Positions 9,944 through 21,669 of a stretch of DNA of 64,000 nucleotides are shown piece after piece. The stretch comes from Wurfbainia villosa. Taxonomy: Eukaryota > Streptophyta > Magnoliopsida > Zingiberales > Zingiberaceae. The stretch covers positions 130,957,272 to 131,021,271 of the forward strand of contig CM045989.1 of assembly GCA_025175895.1 (NCBI GenBank). The letters run 5' to 3'. The notes below the pieces were generated by a model. That model was not told the origin of the DNA and made no database searches. It was given only the letters and a program-made list of their open reading frames with translations. The translations under genes were made by a program, and so were the position numbers. The stretch's first letter is position 1. The number at the start of each line of letters is the position of its first letter.

Positions 9944-11173
9944 ATTTTGACCATTATACCCCTTTATCATATTTTCCATCCTATAAAGGGTCTTTTTCAT
10001 TTTATAAAGTTTTGATCTAAAAACTTGATTTTCTACCTTTAATTTATCCAATTTTGATTTTTTATCAATTCCTTGGACATATTTCTTTCTTTTAGGCATA
10101 TGCTTACCCTTCTTAGGGTTAATGTCTAAATTGTTCTTATCATGGTTATCTCTAGGGTTCTCTTTAGATGTTGACCAGTCCTAACCCTAAGATTATGAAA
10201 TTTTACACCTAAACAATAAAATTTATTTTTAGCATGCTTTTTATCATGAGCGATTGCAAGTAAATTATGAAATAATACATTTCTAGCATGCTTCCTATCA
10301 TTACATAAGGGAAGAGCATTATAAAATATACCTTAGGATTTGCCTTAGCTCCCCCTACATTTGAGCTCTCCATTTTGTCTTTCCTAGGGTGACTCCGCCT
10401 CGGACATTGGCTTCGATAATGCCCCTTTTGTTAGCACCGGAAGCACACTATGTGCTCCTTGTTATCGCGAACTTCCTTAACTTTCTCCTTGGTCTTTGGT
10501 GCCACGGGAACTTTCTTCTTGATTTTTTTGAGTATTTGCTCTTTTAATGCCCTATTTCATTGCACTCAAAGCAAATTATATGACTTTTATCTTTATGAAT
10601 TATGCTTGAGTTATCTATAGGGGAAACTTTAACTTGTTCTTCAGCTCCGAAAGTTGAGGTCTCCTCTTGCTCTAGCTCCGGTATTGGTTGTGTATCCTCC
10701 CCCTCAATCCTAGAGGTGAAGGCTTCTTCAACCTCCTCGACTTCGGATGTTGAGCACCTCTCGACATTCGACTCTTCAAGCTCTTCAGGTGATGAGCTTT
10801 CTTCCTTCGATTCCTCCTTATCTTGTGCCAGTGAGGGGTCTTCATTGAGCTTGCCTACCTTGCTCCATAGCTCTCTTGCATCCTTATAATCACCTATCTT
10901 GGACAAGATATCATTAGGTATTAAATTTACTAGCATTTTGATTACCTTAATTTTTGTCTCAAATTTTTGGAGTTGTTCATTGGTTCATTTCTTCATCTTG
11001 AGGATTCCTCTCTTCTTGCCCCTTGGATCTTCGAAACCTTCCATTAAAATGAACCATTGCTCGATGTCCATCATAAGGAGCGTCTCCATCCTCATTCTCC
11101 TTGCCAAAAAATCTTCTCGGTCGAATGGTGGAGGAATCTAGGTGTCATAGTCGAATCTATCACTTCGCTCCAT
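9000..11173 (-). pseudogene. gag of element B
   Basis: Copia-type gag on the - strand, starting at the ATG at 11173, 53 bp after the primer site. Codon 12 is a TAG and a second stop (TGA for an expected Trp) lies about codon 69, so only pieces are open. The longest open piece (10936-10544) has the helical gag core, an acidic Glu/Ser stretch, and the start of a zinc knuckle (CFECNEIGH) that stops at the His. A second knuckle (CFRC, a stop, then KGHYRSQC) is readable around 10430-10470. Further on, 10099-9761 gives the coiled coil and basic tail shared with A and D. The terminal NPRSS boundary at about 9050 is frameshifted and is present twice because of the 547-bp duplication. No pol follows. 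It is non-functional as it stands. Confidence 0.75.
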
Positions 11174-11225
11174 CTTCCTCTAGCACTTGCTCTTGTGGCA
11201 GTTAGTCTCCTTGAAGAGTGTCCTC

Positions 11226-11237
11226 GCTCTGATACCA
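11226..11237 (-). promoter_or_regulatory. Primer binding site of element B
   Basis: TGGTATCAGAGC on the - strand, two bases after the 5' LTR end. It is complementary to the 3' end of initiator Met-tRNA, the usual primer in copia and gypsy elements of plants. Confidence 0.9.
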
Positions 11238-11239
11238 CT

Positions 11240-12956
11240 TGTTGAGACCTTTGATGTCGCTAGAGGGGGTGAATAGAGTCTTGCAATTTCTTTGTTCGAT
11301 CGTTCATGATTGTTTGTCTATAAAATGTTGTATGCAGCGGAATAAAAAATACAAAATAGAAACACAAACAAAAATAATCATAAACACAAGACAATATTTT
11401 ATATAGTTAGGAACCCTAGTTCTTACTGCACGACCAAGCTCTAGTGATGCACACCACTACTAAACCTTCTTCTTGGAAACACTCATGAGGTGGAGAAATC
11501 TCTTACAATAGAGTTACAACAAAGAGAAACAACTAAAACAAGCAAATACAGGAAGAATGAAATACAAATGTAAAGAATACTTTACAAAGAGAATTTTTTA
11601 TTGCTTGTTGATTTGGTTGCTTTGAGATGCTTGAAGGTCTGGAATCACAACAACAACTCCTCTTTAAACCTTTATAAATTGGTTGCTCTAATCTCCATTG
11701 CAACCTCTTTTTAAAGCTTCACTCAGGCTAATTTTTTGCCCAACAGTCGACTGTCTGCTTGATCATTGTCTCACAATGGACTAATCCACGTTAGAAAATA
11801 CCCGACCAGTCAACTACTCTGACCCAACAGTCGATTACCATAGCCATCAATCAACAGTCATAAGCTAACAATCGACTACGATACATTATGTACCCTATCC
11901 AATTAAGGCCAATTGACTACTCAATCCTAGCAGTCAACTGTCATGGCCAGTTGACTGCTAGGATACTCGACCAATTAACTTCCCTGACCTAGCAGTCGAT
12001 TGTCATAGTCATCAATCGACTCTCATAAGCTAACAGTCGACTACGATACATTATGTGCCCTGTCCATTTAAGGTTAGTTGACTGCTCAATCCTAGCAGTC
12101 AACTATCATGGCCAGTCGACTAGTGTAAGCCACCAGTCGACTGCCAGAGCAACAATTCAGCAGTTGAGCCTCAATCAACTACTCGACCAGTCGATTGCTC
12201 AAGTCAAATAAGCCCTCTGAGTGCCGAGCACTCGACCAGTCGACTGGTAAATTTCAAAAGTAAGGTTTAACCCAAGTATGATCCCCTCATACTTGACATT
12301 CACCCTTAGCCTAGACCTAAGTCTTCAAGTCACTTCCATCAGCCTCATGCCCTCAGGGTCCATCTGAGACCTCCATGACTCCTTCACTCTTTATGCTAGC
12401 CTTTAAGTACTTCCATCGATTTTGTCATGTTATCGGGTATGCTGCCAAGACTCCACCCTTGAGCTTATACTACCAAGACTAAACCCTTGGACTTTTCTTT
12501 GTCAAGTATTCATACTTGGACTTTCGCCACTAAGACTACACAGTTGGACTTACATGACCAAGACTACACTCTTGGACTTTTCCATTGCCAAGTCTCCAAA
12601 CTTAGACTTTCGTCGCCAAGACTACATAGTTAGACTTACATGGCCAAGACTACATCTTTGGACTTTTCCCTTTGCTAAATATTCATATTTGGACTTTCCC
12701 TTGCCAAGACTCCACCCTTGGACTTTTCCTTGACAAATATCCATACTTGAACTTCTTCATTGCCAAGAATCCATTCTTGGACTTCCACTCGAGTCTCACT
12801 CGAGCTTGGTCAACCTTGACATGAGGTTTATTGCTCTAATAATCTCCCTCAATACGTATGTGAAATGTATTATTAAGCCCAATATCAAACATCAAAATCC
12901 TACTCGAGTCCCACTCGAGGTTGGTTAACATTGACTTGGGGTTGATTGCACCAACA
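11240..12956 (-). repeat. 5' LTR of element B
   Basis: Read on the - strand: TGTTGGTGCAATCAACC...GGTCTCAACA, 1717 bp, followed by the primer site. U3 holds an array of ~30-bp imperfect palindromes (12430-12785) and many exact or degenerate CAGTCGACTG words (exact at 11744, 12134, 12237) lying 70-570 bp upstream of a TATAAAGG box (11669-11676). It abuts D's gag at 12957, apparently having interrupted it. Confidence 0.85.
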
Positions 12957-14362
12957 AAATTCTCAAGAAAAGGAAATGGAAAGAACAAGTCCAAAGATTT
13001 GAGACAAATGACAAGGTAACAAAGATGTTAGTAAATTTAATATCTGACGACATTTTGTGCAAGTTAAGAGAATTTAAGGATGTTAAGGAGTAACCGAGCA
13101 ATTTGATCAAGCTTCATGAAGAACCCTCACTAGCCCGAACCCAAAGTAAAGACAATGATAAGTTCGAAGAGGAAGCAAGCTCATCATCTCAAGAGCTTGA
13201 AGATTTGGAAGTTGAGAGGTGCTCAACATCCGAGGTAGAGGAAGTAGAAGAAGCTTTCACTTCTAGGATTGAAGAGGAGGGTAGACAATTGACACCAAAG
13301 CAAGAGGAAACCTCCACATCCGAAGCCAATGATAAGACTTCGAGTGCCTTCCCTATGACCACAATGGAAGGTAACTCAAATCCAATTCCTAAAAATAAAA
13401 ATCATATCATATGTTTTGAGTGTGGGAAAAGGGGATATTACAAGAGTAAATGCCCAAGTTTAATCAAGAAGAAGATTCGAGTGGCACCTAAGGCCAAAGA
13501 AAAGTCCAAGAAGGTCGGAGCCTCAATGCATAAAGGAAAGAAGCACATAGTGTGCTTTTCGTGCAATGAAAAGAGGCACTACCAGAGTCAATATCCAAGG
13601 GGGAGGCACTTTAAGAAGGACAAAGTAGAGAGCTCAAGTATAGGGGGAGCTCCTAAGGCTTCTAAGGTATTATGTCTTAATGTAATTTCAGTTTTTCATG
13701 ATAAAAAACATGCTAGAAATAAGTTTTATTATTTAGGTGCCAAACCTCATGAAATTAGAACTAAGGACAACTCCAAAAATATTATCTCAAGAACTACTCT
13801 ACCTAAGGATAGAAAGCTAGAGAATAACTTAGGCAATAACTCCAAAAAGAGTAGACATATTCTTAGGAAGAAAAAGAATGTTCAAAAATATAATGGACAT
13901 ACAAAGATTGAGAAATTAGAGGAAGAAAATCAAACTTTAAGGTCAAAGCTTGAAAATTTTGAAAAGACCCTTGGAAGAATGGAAAATATGCTTAATGGGT
14001 CAAATGGACAAAATCCAAGTTTTAGGAGGCAAGAACCATCTAAGGACAAGAAGGGTTTGGGTTACAATACTAAGTACAAGAAAATCAAGCAATCCTACTA
14101 TAGTGTTCCATTTAGTTATAGAATAGCTCTAGGTCCAGGAAAGTCAATGTTACAAGGAAAGTCATCCCTAAAGTTGACCTTGATGAGAGTCAAGTGACTA
14201 AGGCTTATAAGAAGCCTAGAAAATGCACTAAGAAGGTTACAAGGGAAGATATCCCTATAGTTAACCTTAATGAGACATCAATGACTAAGACTTCAAATAA
14301 GCCTAGGAGAGTCATTAGGAAGATATCAAGGAAAGTTATCCCTAGTGAATACCTAGAAAACC
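12957..14362 (+). pseudogene. gag of element D, main part
   Basis: Copia-type gag on the + strand whose N-terminus is cut off by the LTR of B. The helical core begins at 12957 and is homologous to B's gag. A TAA near 13091 interrupts it; the frame then stays open to 14197. Features in order are an acidic Ser/Glu segment (13150-13330), a zinc knuckle CFECGKRGYYKSKC with Tyr in place of the metal-binding His (about 13411), a second knuckle CFSCNEKRHYQSQY that has lost its last Cys (about 13552), a coiled coil (about 13900-14000) and a basic tail. A one-base deletion near 14120 shifts the frame, which continues in the next frame to 14362. There element E interrupts it; the last codons are at 26103-26160. 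With both knuckles damaged, nucleic-acid binding would be impaired. No pol follows. Confidence 0.8.
14358..14362. repeat. Left target duplication of element E
   Basis: aaacc, repeated exactly at 26103-26107. Joining the two flanks restores a continuous gag boundary in D, confirming the insertion point. Confidence 0.9.
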
Positions 14363-17300
14363 TGTCACGCCCCGAGGTAGACTCTGTCCGGCCAACGGAC
14401 GGCACCCCCTTATGACAATTTCAATACGGTACAAAAGTCGCAGCCAGTATAACACATATCGAAATGTATACAACACAGCAAAAATGTATAACATCAATAG
14501 CGGAAACCAAACATAATGGAAATACAACTCAACAACATCAGTACATCGGTATATCCGTCCATACCAAAAAACAGAATCTCATACCGAATATCACAAGAGA
14601 AAAATACATCACGATCTCCAATAGCAATAAAAGTCCATATGCAGATACATGAGATGGGAAACAAAACCCTCGGAAAAACGGTGAGATGGGATCGGGTGGC
14701 AATGCTCCAAGTCTCCGCCAAAGTCTTCTATCTACTACCTGGGCGACAGGAAACCCAGGGTCCAGGGTGGTGAGTATAAAACTCAGGGGTAATATATAGA
14801 AGTGCAAGAACAACATACAGGGTAAGAGATCTACAAGTATACATGTGAAGATCTACAGGTATGCAGCATGAGTCCAACAGACATATAGTACTAAGCATAG
14901 TAATCAGTAATCACATATATGTCCTACTCATAGCATAAACTGAACGGATCGACTTACATAAAGTAATGTACATACCTGACGGTCTGTCCTCCATATGATC
15001 TATAACATCCTGAACAGGTATATCATGACATAATCCAAATAGTACACACTCATGCTCAACACATGCACAACGGTATATAAAATATGCAAAAGGCATGTAG
15101 CATGATGTACAATCATATGCAGCAATCAAATGCAGCATCTCACAGGCATATGTAAAACATATATCAAATACATGCATACATATATATCATCAATGCATAT
15201 GCATGGTCACTGTCTGCGGACCCGTCCAACCACGACCCCAGAGTGGCCAGGGCGGCACGACAAATGACAACTAGCCCGACTCTAGCAACCACTACTCTCG
15301 AGTGGCCGAGTTGGGTAGTATGAATGAGTAGTATATAAGCGTGAAAAACTAACTACTCCTAGGGGTCCCTACTGCAAGCCACGCCATCCCTACCCATGAG
15401 TAGACAAGCACCGCACACAGGACAACTGCACGTCATAACAACCACCATCTATAGTGGGCGAGTGCTAACACCACTCTGCATAGTGGCCAGGTGCGCATCT
15501 CCAGCTACCACCATATATAGTGGTCGAGCGCGACACATCTAATGCTCTGTCCTCAACCCTGCTACCACTATCCCGAGTGGCCGGGGAGGCAGGATGACCG
15601 ATGACCCGTCTCTTCCACAAGGAAGACCCAGTCGTCAGCATGCATGCAAATGTAATGATGCATAGCTCACACATACATCCTCACAACACTCCCTAATCCA
15701 CAAGGAGATCTAGTCAACTAAAGTCAACCATGCAAGGACGATTGATCCGTAACCCCAACTTATTTACCTATGTACAGATAAATAGGTTCATCAAGTTATC
15801 TCACTAATATATGTACGGTACAACGACCGACCCTATAATTTGGACTCATCACCTAACCTAGTGATGGAACCCGGTAACCCCATCTAAGTCCACACTAGTG
15901 ACTACGTGCATTTAACTGAATACCTATCAGCTAACATACAAACAGAGTTATAATTTCTATCCGAGATAAAGGTATGATAGATTAACAGCAATATCTCAAA
16001 GATCGCAGGTTAAGTACAAGCACAAGATACAATATGAGTGGATCTAAGGTAAACAAGAATAACCATATGTAAACTGTCATGCACTAGAATTGATCAAACT
16101 ACCGGACCAGGTAGATATTACCCACCTGATACGAAGCTCGTATAATCCTCACGGCCGCGGGCCTGCTTCGTATCCCAAACCTGCACATAATCACAAATTA
16201 GGATTTAGCATATCACTCCAATAATAATACAAATAAAATACTTATTCGTTCTACATTCGCATCTTGCCCTTTACTTAACCCAATCGTCATCTCTCTATCA
16301 GAGTATACCCAATATGATCCAACACACTACAAACTCCCAAATCTAAGCATATCAGTCATCCACTAATATTAACCGCAAACACTATGGACATCAAACAAGA
16401 CAATCGGCAAACACCAATTCCACCTCCTGATCACAATCCACAATCTTACCAAGCAACCCATCCCCTTGCTCCACCGATCTATCCATACACTCAACCAAGC
16501 CATCGACAAAACCTACACCTACAATCAACAATACTACTCAATATCTCATTAATAGAACATCCATCAAGGGATACCACCATTGGCAACATTGGGTTAGATC
16601 TAAACTTACCAGATCCAACTCCTACCGGCAGTTCACTCCGGCTCACCTTCTGCCTACCGACAGAACTCCAATCACACGCATCGACAACAGAATACAATTC
16701 ACCTATCAACAAGTATCACCGAGCATTATACCGAATTCAACTACCGTAATCATCCAACCCCACAGTTCCGATTCCCAAATCCATAGCATAATCAACATCC
16801 ATAAACAAGCAAATCAAGATCGAACAATACCCGGTAATAAAGCTTACCCGTTCTAGCCCTCTGTCGGATTTTCCGGCTGCTCCCGATGGAAGCCCAATTC
16901 AATCCCGAACTCTGCGCTCCACCGGAAATCCACCTTACTCATCCCCGGATTACCAGCGAAGATCGGAGCTCTGATCCCTAGCTCCGGCGACAGGTGACAT
17001 CCGGCTTTTCCCCCTTCTGCTGCTCACCGAACCAACCATGACACGCTAATACCGATCGGCTAAAACAACCCAAAACTCCAGATCTCCACTCGAAAAGGGA
17101 AGGGAATGATCGATCCTTACCTCCGATGGCAGCTCGCTGCCGCGACAACGACGCCGCTGTCCGCTGGGAGTGTCGCCGCGATTTCCGTCCAGGCGAGAAC
17201 CCCCCTTTGATCCCCCGGCCGGAGATCTACCAAATGGCGCCGTCGAGCTCCTCGCACCGGACGCCGACGAACGGAGGTTGGTGACGGACGCCGCGCGGAG

Positions 17301-17723
17301 CAGAGAACTATCGCGGAGAAGACGAAATGGGGATCGCGAAACTTGATTCTGTTCGGTGGCTTTAAAAAAACCAATCGAGCAACTGCTAACCCAAATTGCT
17401 CAAACCCAATCCGGTTGGATTCACAAATTGGTTCAAACCACTTAACCCAAGTCAAATTCAATCCGAGTTCAGCCCAATCCACTTGCAGATCAAGCCCGAT
17501 TTCAGCCCAAGCCCAATTACAGATCAAGCCCGATTTCAGCCCAAGCCCAATTACAAATCAAGCCCGATTTCAGCCCAAGCCCAATTACAAATCAAGCCCG
17601 ATTTCAGCCCAAGCCCAATTACAAATCAAGCCCGATTTCAGCCCACTAATTAAGCCTAATTAATCCCTTAATTAATCCTAATTAATTAACGGTTAATTCA
17701 TCATTTTTTTTTCGTATACTACA
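14363..17723 (-). repeat. 3' LTR of element E
   Basis: On the - strand, TGTAGTATACG...GGGGCGTGACA, 3361 bp. Compared with the 5' LTR, long stretches are nearly identical (15650-16730 against 24040-25120 shows only a few substitutions), while 14380-15560 differs in many short blocks. A GC-rich segment with no credible gene occupies 17100-17340. Confidence 0.9.
17492..17647. repeat. 34-bp tandem repeat in 3' LTR of E
   Basis: Five copies of a 34-bp unit starting AAGCCCGATTTCAGCCCAAG, the last incomplete. The 5' LTR has four (about 25899-26022), so one unit was gained or lost after insertion. Confidence 0.85.
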
Positions 17724-17740
17724 TTCTCCCCCACTTAATA
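17724..17740 (-). promoter_or_regulatory. Polypurine tract of element E
   Basis: TTAAGTGGGGGAGAA on the - strand, directly next to the inner edge of the 3' LTR. Confidence 0.8.
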
Positions 17741-17811
17741 AAATTTGGTCCCCAAATTTCCGTACTTATATGCAGTAATCAAAGTAAGAAATTCTTGAAT
17801 TACTACATACC

Positions 17812-18312
17812 TCACGTGAACAGGTGAGGATATCGAGCTCGGATGATATCCTCCAGCTCCCAGGTAGCCTCCTCATCAGTGTGATGCTGCCATCCAACCT
17901 TTACAAGGCGGATGGTTTTGTTCCGTAACTGACGCTCTTTGCGACCAAGAATCCGCACGGGAAATTCCTCATATGTCGCGTTAGGCTGGAGTGGAACTGG
18001 CACCTCCGTCAAAACATGATCCGGATGCGGTACGTATTTCCTCAGCATAGAAACATGGAATACGTTATGAACGCTCGCAAGCGTCGGAGGTAGAGCCAAT
18101 CGGTATGCTACACCTCCAATCCGCTCCAATATCTCGAATGGTCCAATGTAGCGGGGTGCTAATTTTCCTTTAATTCCGAATCTCTTGATTCCTTTCGTAG
18201 GCGATACACGTAGGAACACATGATCCCCTATAGAAAACTCCAGGGGTCTTCGCCTCCGATCCGCATAACTTTTCGTCTGCCCCGAGCCTCGATAATCGTG
18301 CGTCGATAACAC
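17812..18312 (-). pseudogene. Integrase C-terminus and chromodomain of E
   Basis: The 3' end of pol. It shows the GPY/F module (GKLAPRYIGPFEIL, around residues 68-81 of the open piece) and ends in a chromodomain-like tail with KVGWQHHTDEEATWELED, then a stop at 17812. In chromoviruses this tail steers integration towards particular chromatin; this is family knowledge. The piece is separated from the integrase core upstream (18378-18845) by a frameshift in 18312-18378. Presence of this tail places E among the chromoviruses, most like Tekay/Del. Confidence 0.85.
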
Positions 18313-18377
18313 GAACTAACTCGCATCGGCCAATACTCGAGGGCCCATAATCGCCGCTCCCCAACATCCTCCCACAA

Positions 18378-18845
18378 TCATCGAGATCTGCAGGGTCGAC
18401 CATACAAAGCCTCAAAGGGAGCCATCTGAATGGAAGAGTGATAGCTATTATTATACGCGAATTCCACCAAGTGAACGTGATCCTCCCAGCTGCCTCCGAA
18501 ATCCATGATGCAAGATCTCAATAAGTCCTCCAGAGTCTGAATAGTACGCTCCGAGTGTCCATCCGTCTGCGGGTGAAATGCGGTACTGAGACGAAGCTCG
18601 GTGCCCATAGCATGCTGAAGACTCTGCCAAAATCGTGAAGTAAAATGCGGATCTCTGTCAGATATGATACTCAAAGGTACTCCGTGCAGTCTGACAATCT
18701 CTCTACAGTATAGCTCAGCTAGTCGATCCAATGGATGAGTCTCACGAATCGGAAGGAAATGAGCGGATTTGGTTAACCTATCCACAATCACCCAAATCGC
18801 ATCATGTCCTTTACGGGTTCTGGGCAACCCCGTAACAAAATCCAT
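18378..18845 (-). pseudogene. Integrase catalytic core of E
   Basis: RNase H-fold integrase core (rve family), which would insert the cDNA into the genome. The catalytic triad is visible: Asp in WVIVDRLTKSAHF, Asp in IISDRDPHF, and Glu in HSERTIQTLED. The HPQTDGHSER block is typical of plant gypsy elements. The reading frame starts inside the domain and is cut from the zinc-binding part by a stop or frameshift at about 18845-18876. Confidence 0.9.
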
Positions 18846-18875
18846 CGTAATATGTTCCCACTTCCATTGGATTCT

Positions 18876-19280
18876 TCAGAGTAATCCGGCGGGTTTCTGA
18901 TGTTCAGCCTTCACCTGTTGGCAGACCAAACATCGAGCGACGAAATCCGCAATATCCTTCTTCATACCATCCCACCAATATGAACGCCTCAAATCCTGAT
19001 ACATCCGGGTACCGCCAGGATGTATAGCAAATCTCGAGTGATGTGCCTCTCGTAATAACTCCTCCCTAATCGGATGTGTGTCTGGAACACATAATCTCCC
19101 TCTGAATCGGAGGACTCCAGTCTCGTCACACGAGAAATCTATCTGTCGTCCTGAGTCCAGAGTGCTGCATAAGAACTGCAGATGCTGATCACTAGCTTGT
19201 GCCTCCTTGATCCTCTCAATAATAGCAGACTGGCCAACCATAGATACAAATATCCCCCGGGATGTTTGACCCGCTCGCAT
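18876..19280 (-). pseudogene. Integrase zinc-binding domain of E
   Basis: The N-terminal H2C2 domain of integrase. The pattern is readable as HHSRFAIHPGGTRMYQDL, then YWWDGMK and CLVCQQVKAEHQ. It follows RNase H in the normal pol order. The frame differs from that of RNase H upstream because of a frameshift at about 19280-19320. Confidence 0.85.
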
Positions 19281-19313
19281 AACCCCAACTCGAGAAGCCG
19301 AACAAGATCACCA

Positions 19314-19877
19314 TCAAGCGGCCAAATGACTAGCCAGAATCCCACGGGACTTCCTGCTCAGTGCATCTGCTACAACGTTAGCTTTACCTGGATGATACTG
19401 AATGGTGCAATCATAATCCTTTAGGTACTCCATCCATCGTCTCTTCCTAAGATTCAATTCTTTCTGAGTGAAAAGATATTTCAAACTCTTATGGTCCGTA
19501 TAGATCTCAAAAGTAATTCCATATAGATAATGTCTCCATATCTTTAGCGCAAAAATAATGGCCGCTAACTCCAGATCGTGTACCGGATAATTCCTCTCAT
19601 GATCCTTAAGCTGACGGGAGGCATAAGATACTACACGGTCGAACTGCATCAAAACTGCTCCCAAGCCTTGAAAAGAAGCATCAGTATATAGGACCATCCC
19701 ATCGCAAGAAGAAGGAATCACCAGTATCGGTGCAGAAACTAGACGCTGCTTAAGCTCCTGGAAACTGGACTCACACGCCTCTGACCAAGCAAACTTGACC
19801 CCTTTCCGGGTCAAGCGAGTAAGTGGTGTGGCTATACGGGAAAATCCCTCCACAAATCTACGGTAATACCCGGCCAA
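19314..19877 (-). pseudogene. RT connection and RNase H of E
   Basis: Begins in the RT thumb/connection (AGYYRRFVEGFSRIA) and continues into RNase H, which removes the RNA strand of the hybrid. Catalytic-type acidic residues sit in VLYTDASFQGLG, in the DLELAA helix (a Leu stands where relatives have Gln) and in YTDHKSLKYLF. It ends in NVVADALSRK, a very conserved end of this domain. This is the longest unbroken part of pol in E. Confidence 0.9.
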
Positions 19878-20753
19878 TCCAAGAAAACTACGGACTTCCT
19901 GAACTGACTTTGGCTGCTCCCAACTAGTAATCGCTTCAATTTTCTAGGGATTAACTGAAATACCTCTGCTAGATACCACATGTCCAAGAAATCCCACAGA
20001 AGATAACCAGAAAGCGCACTTACTAAATTTGGCATATAAATGCTCTCGTCGTAATGTCTCCAATACAATCCGAAGATGGTGCTCATGCTCCTCCTCGAGC
20101 GAATATATCAAGATATCATCTATGAATACGATGACAAACTGACCTCAAGAATACCCGGTTCATCAAATCCATAAATGCAGCTGGAGCATTAGTAAGACCA
20201 AATGGCATCACTAGAAACTCGTAATGTCCATAACGCGTGCGGAACGCTGTCTTCTGAACATCCTCGTCTCTTACCCTCAGTTGATGATAACCTGATCGCA
20301 GATCAATCTTGGAATACACGCAAGTATCCTTGAGCTGATCAAACAAATCCTCTATCCTCGGCAGTGGATATTTGTTCTTAACACCATCGCATTAAGTTGT
20401 TTCAGAATCAATACATAACCGCAGAGATCCATCTTTCTTTTTAACGAACAGCACCGGAGCTCCCCAAGGTGAAACACTAGGACGCACAAAACCCCTATAC
20501 AATAACTCTTACAGCTGTATCTTTAGCTCACTTAACTCTTTCGGTGCCATCCAAGATGGATCTTTCGACACCATGCGGTTCCTGGAATCACCTCTATCGC
20601 GAATTCCACTTGCCTCGGAGGTGGCAAGCCCGGAAGTTCATCTGGAAATATATCCGGATACTCACAAACTACCCGTACGCTGGAAAGAGGTGGTATCTCC
20701 TCACTCTCCACTTTGACCAAAGAGAATAAGTAACCCTGACAACCATGCGACAA
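19878..20753 (-). pseudogene. Reverse transcriptase of E
   Basis: RT palm and fingers in several frames. Readable blocks in order are the N-terminal EYPDIFPDELPGLPP (near 20660), YSKIDLRSGYHQLR and KTAFRTRYGHYEF with VMPFGLTNAPAAF (20116-20346), and the catalytic FVIVFIDDILIYS (about 20100-20140), reached only by a frame change at 20116. Stops and frameshifts at about 20346-20532 and 19878-20100 inactivate it. Confidence 0.85.
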
Positions 20754-21288
20754 TAATCTCCGAGCTCAAGTGCGATATAATCTGACACTCCATCATCCCG
20801 TACCCACGAATTCCCATGCAGCCGATCTGGTGGTCGGAAGGTCACTACTCTCGCCTTACAATCCACTGTAGCATAATATGTAGCCAACCAATCCATTCCG
20901 AGTATAATGTCGAATTCTACCATCTCTAGCACCTGAAGGTCCACCGTAAGTATATGTCCCTTGAAATCCAACGGACAACCCTCGATTACTTGATGACTGG
21001 TCAAAACCTCGCCCGATGGTAATGATACCGCTAATCCACAAGAACGAATCATAGGGATTCTCCCAATTTTCTCGAAATATACTAGAAATAAAGGAATAGC
21101 TACCAAGATCAATCAATGTATCGCCAGGTATAGAATAAACCAAAATCATACCTCGAATGACCGATCCTCTACCACGAGCATCCTCCCGTAATGGCATAAA
21201 CTCGCCCCCACGCCATCGCAAGCGCCAGATATAATAGTAGAATGCCTCCACTCCGGATGGATCTGGGTCTGTGATGATGTCGCCGAGG
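20754..21288 (-). pseudogene. Aspartic protease region of E
   Basis: The retroviral-type aspartic protease that would cut gag-pol. The active-site block is degraded to DTLIDLGSYSF, with Leu where the catalytic motif normally has Thr before Gly. It is followed, after a frameshift around 21050-21110, by FDIILGMDWLATYYATVDC. Protease activity is unlikely. Confidence 0.8.
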
Positions 21289-21669
21289 TCACCACGGCAG
21301 CATAATATATCCCTGAGAGTCGGCCGGTAGATATCGCTGAGTAGGTGGTCCGGAATAATAACTATCTGGAGCTGGGGTATAATGAATCGCTGCTGGCATC
21401 CTGGAAGAATCACTCCATGTATATGATATATCCGAGTAGGAGGTAGTGTCTATCTCGACCATGCATCTGCGTCCCCAGGTGACCGACTGGCGATGATGCT
21501 GATTAGATCTCTTTCCCTTGCTGGAATTTCCTGAACCCTCCAGCTGTGCCTTCAGAGTACACTCTCGACTAGTATGCCCTGGATGCTTGCAGTAATAACA
21601 AACATCTCGATCCAGGGGACACTCGGGAACACTATGATTTCCGGACCCACATCTACGACATCTAGTCAT
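21289..21669 (-). pseudogene. gag zinc-knuckle segment of E
   Basis: The C-terminal nucleocapsid part of gypsy gag with two Cys/His clusters, CRRCGSGNHSVPEC and CYYCKHPGHTSREC. The second is a clean C-x2-C-x4-H-x4-C knuckle. The frame runs on towards protease. Confidence 0.8.

Noticed and set aside
11740..12260. CRISPR-like array of spaced CAGTCGACTG words.
   Set aside because: Spacing is irregular, the words are degenerate and lie in a plant LTR; no CRISPR context.
13980..14420. Possible programmed -1 frameshift in gag, because B and D both shift frame in the same direction near the word GAGTCAAGTGACTAAGG.
   Set aside because: Alignment with A shows separate one-base deletions at different places (before AGGTCCAGG in D, after AGGAAAG in B), so the shared direction is coincidence.
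17117..17527. GC-rich open frame in LTR E (with 25524-25853) that could look like a host gene.
   Set aside because: It lies wholly inside the LTR, is present in both LTRs, and shows Arg/Ala-rich composition without a domain.
17343..17663. Open frame with Gln/Pro/Ser repeats in LTR E, and its counterpart at 25763-26041.
   Set aside because: It is only the translation of the 34-bp tandem repeat, it changes with repeat number between LTRs and has no family features.
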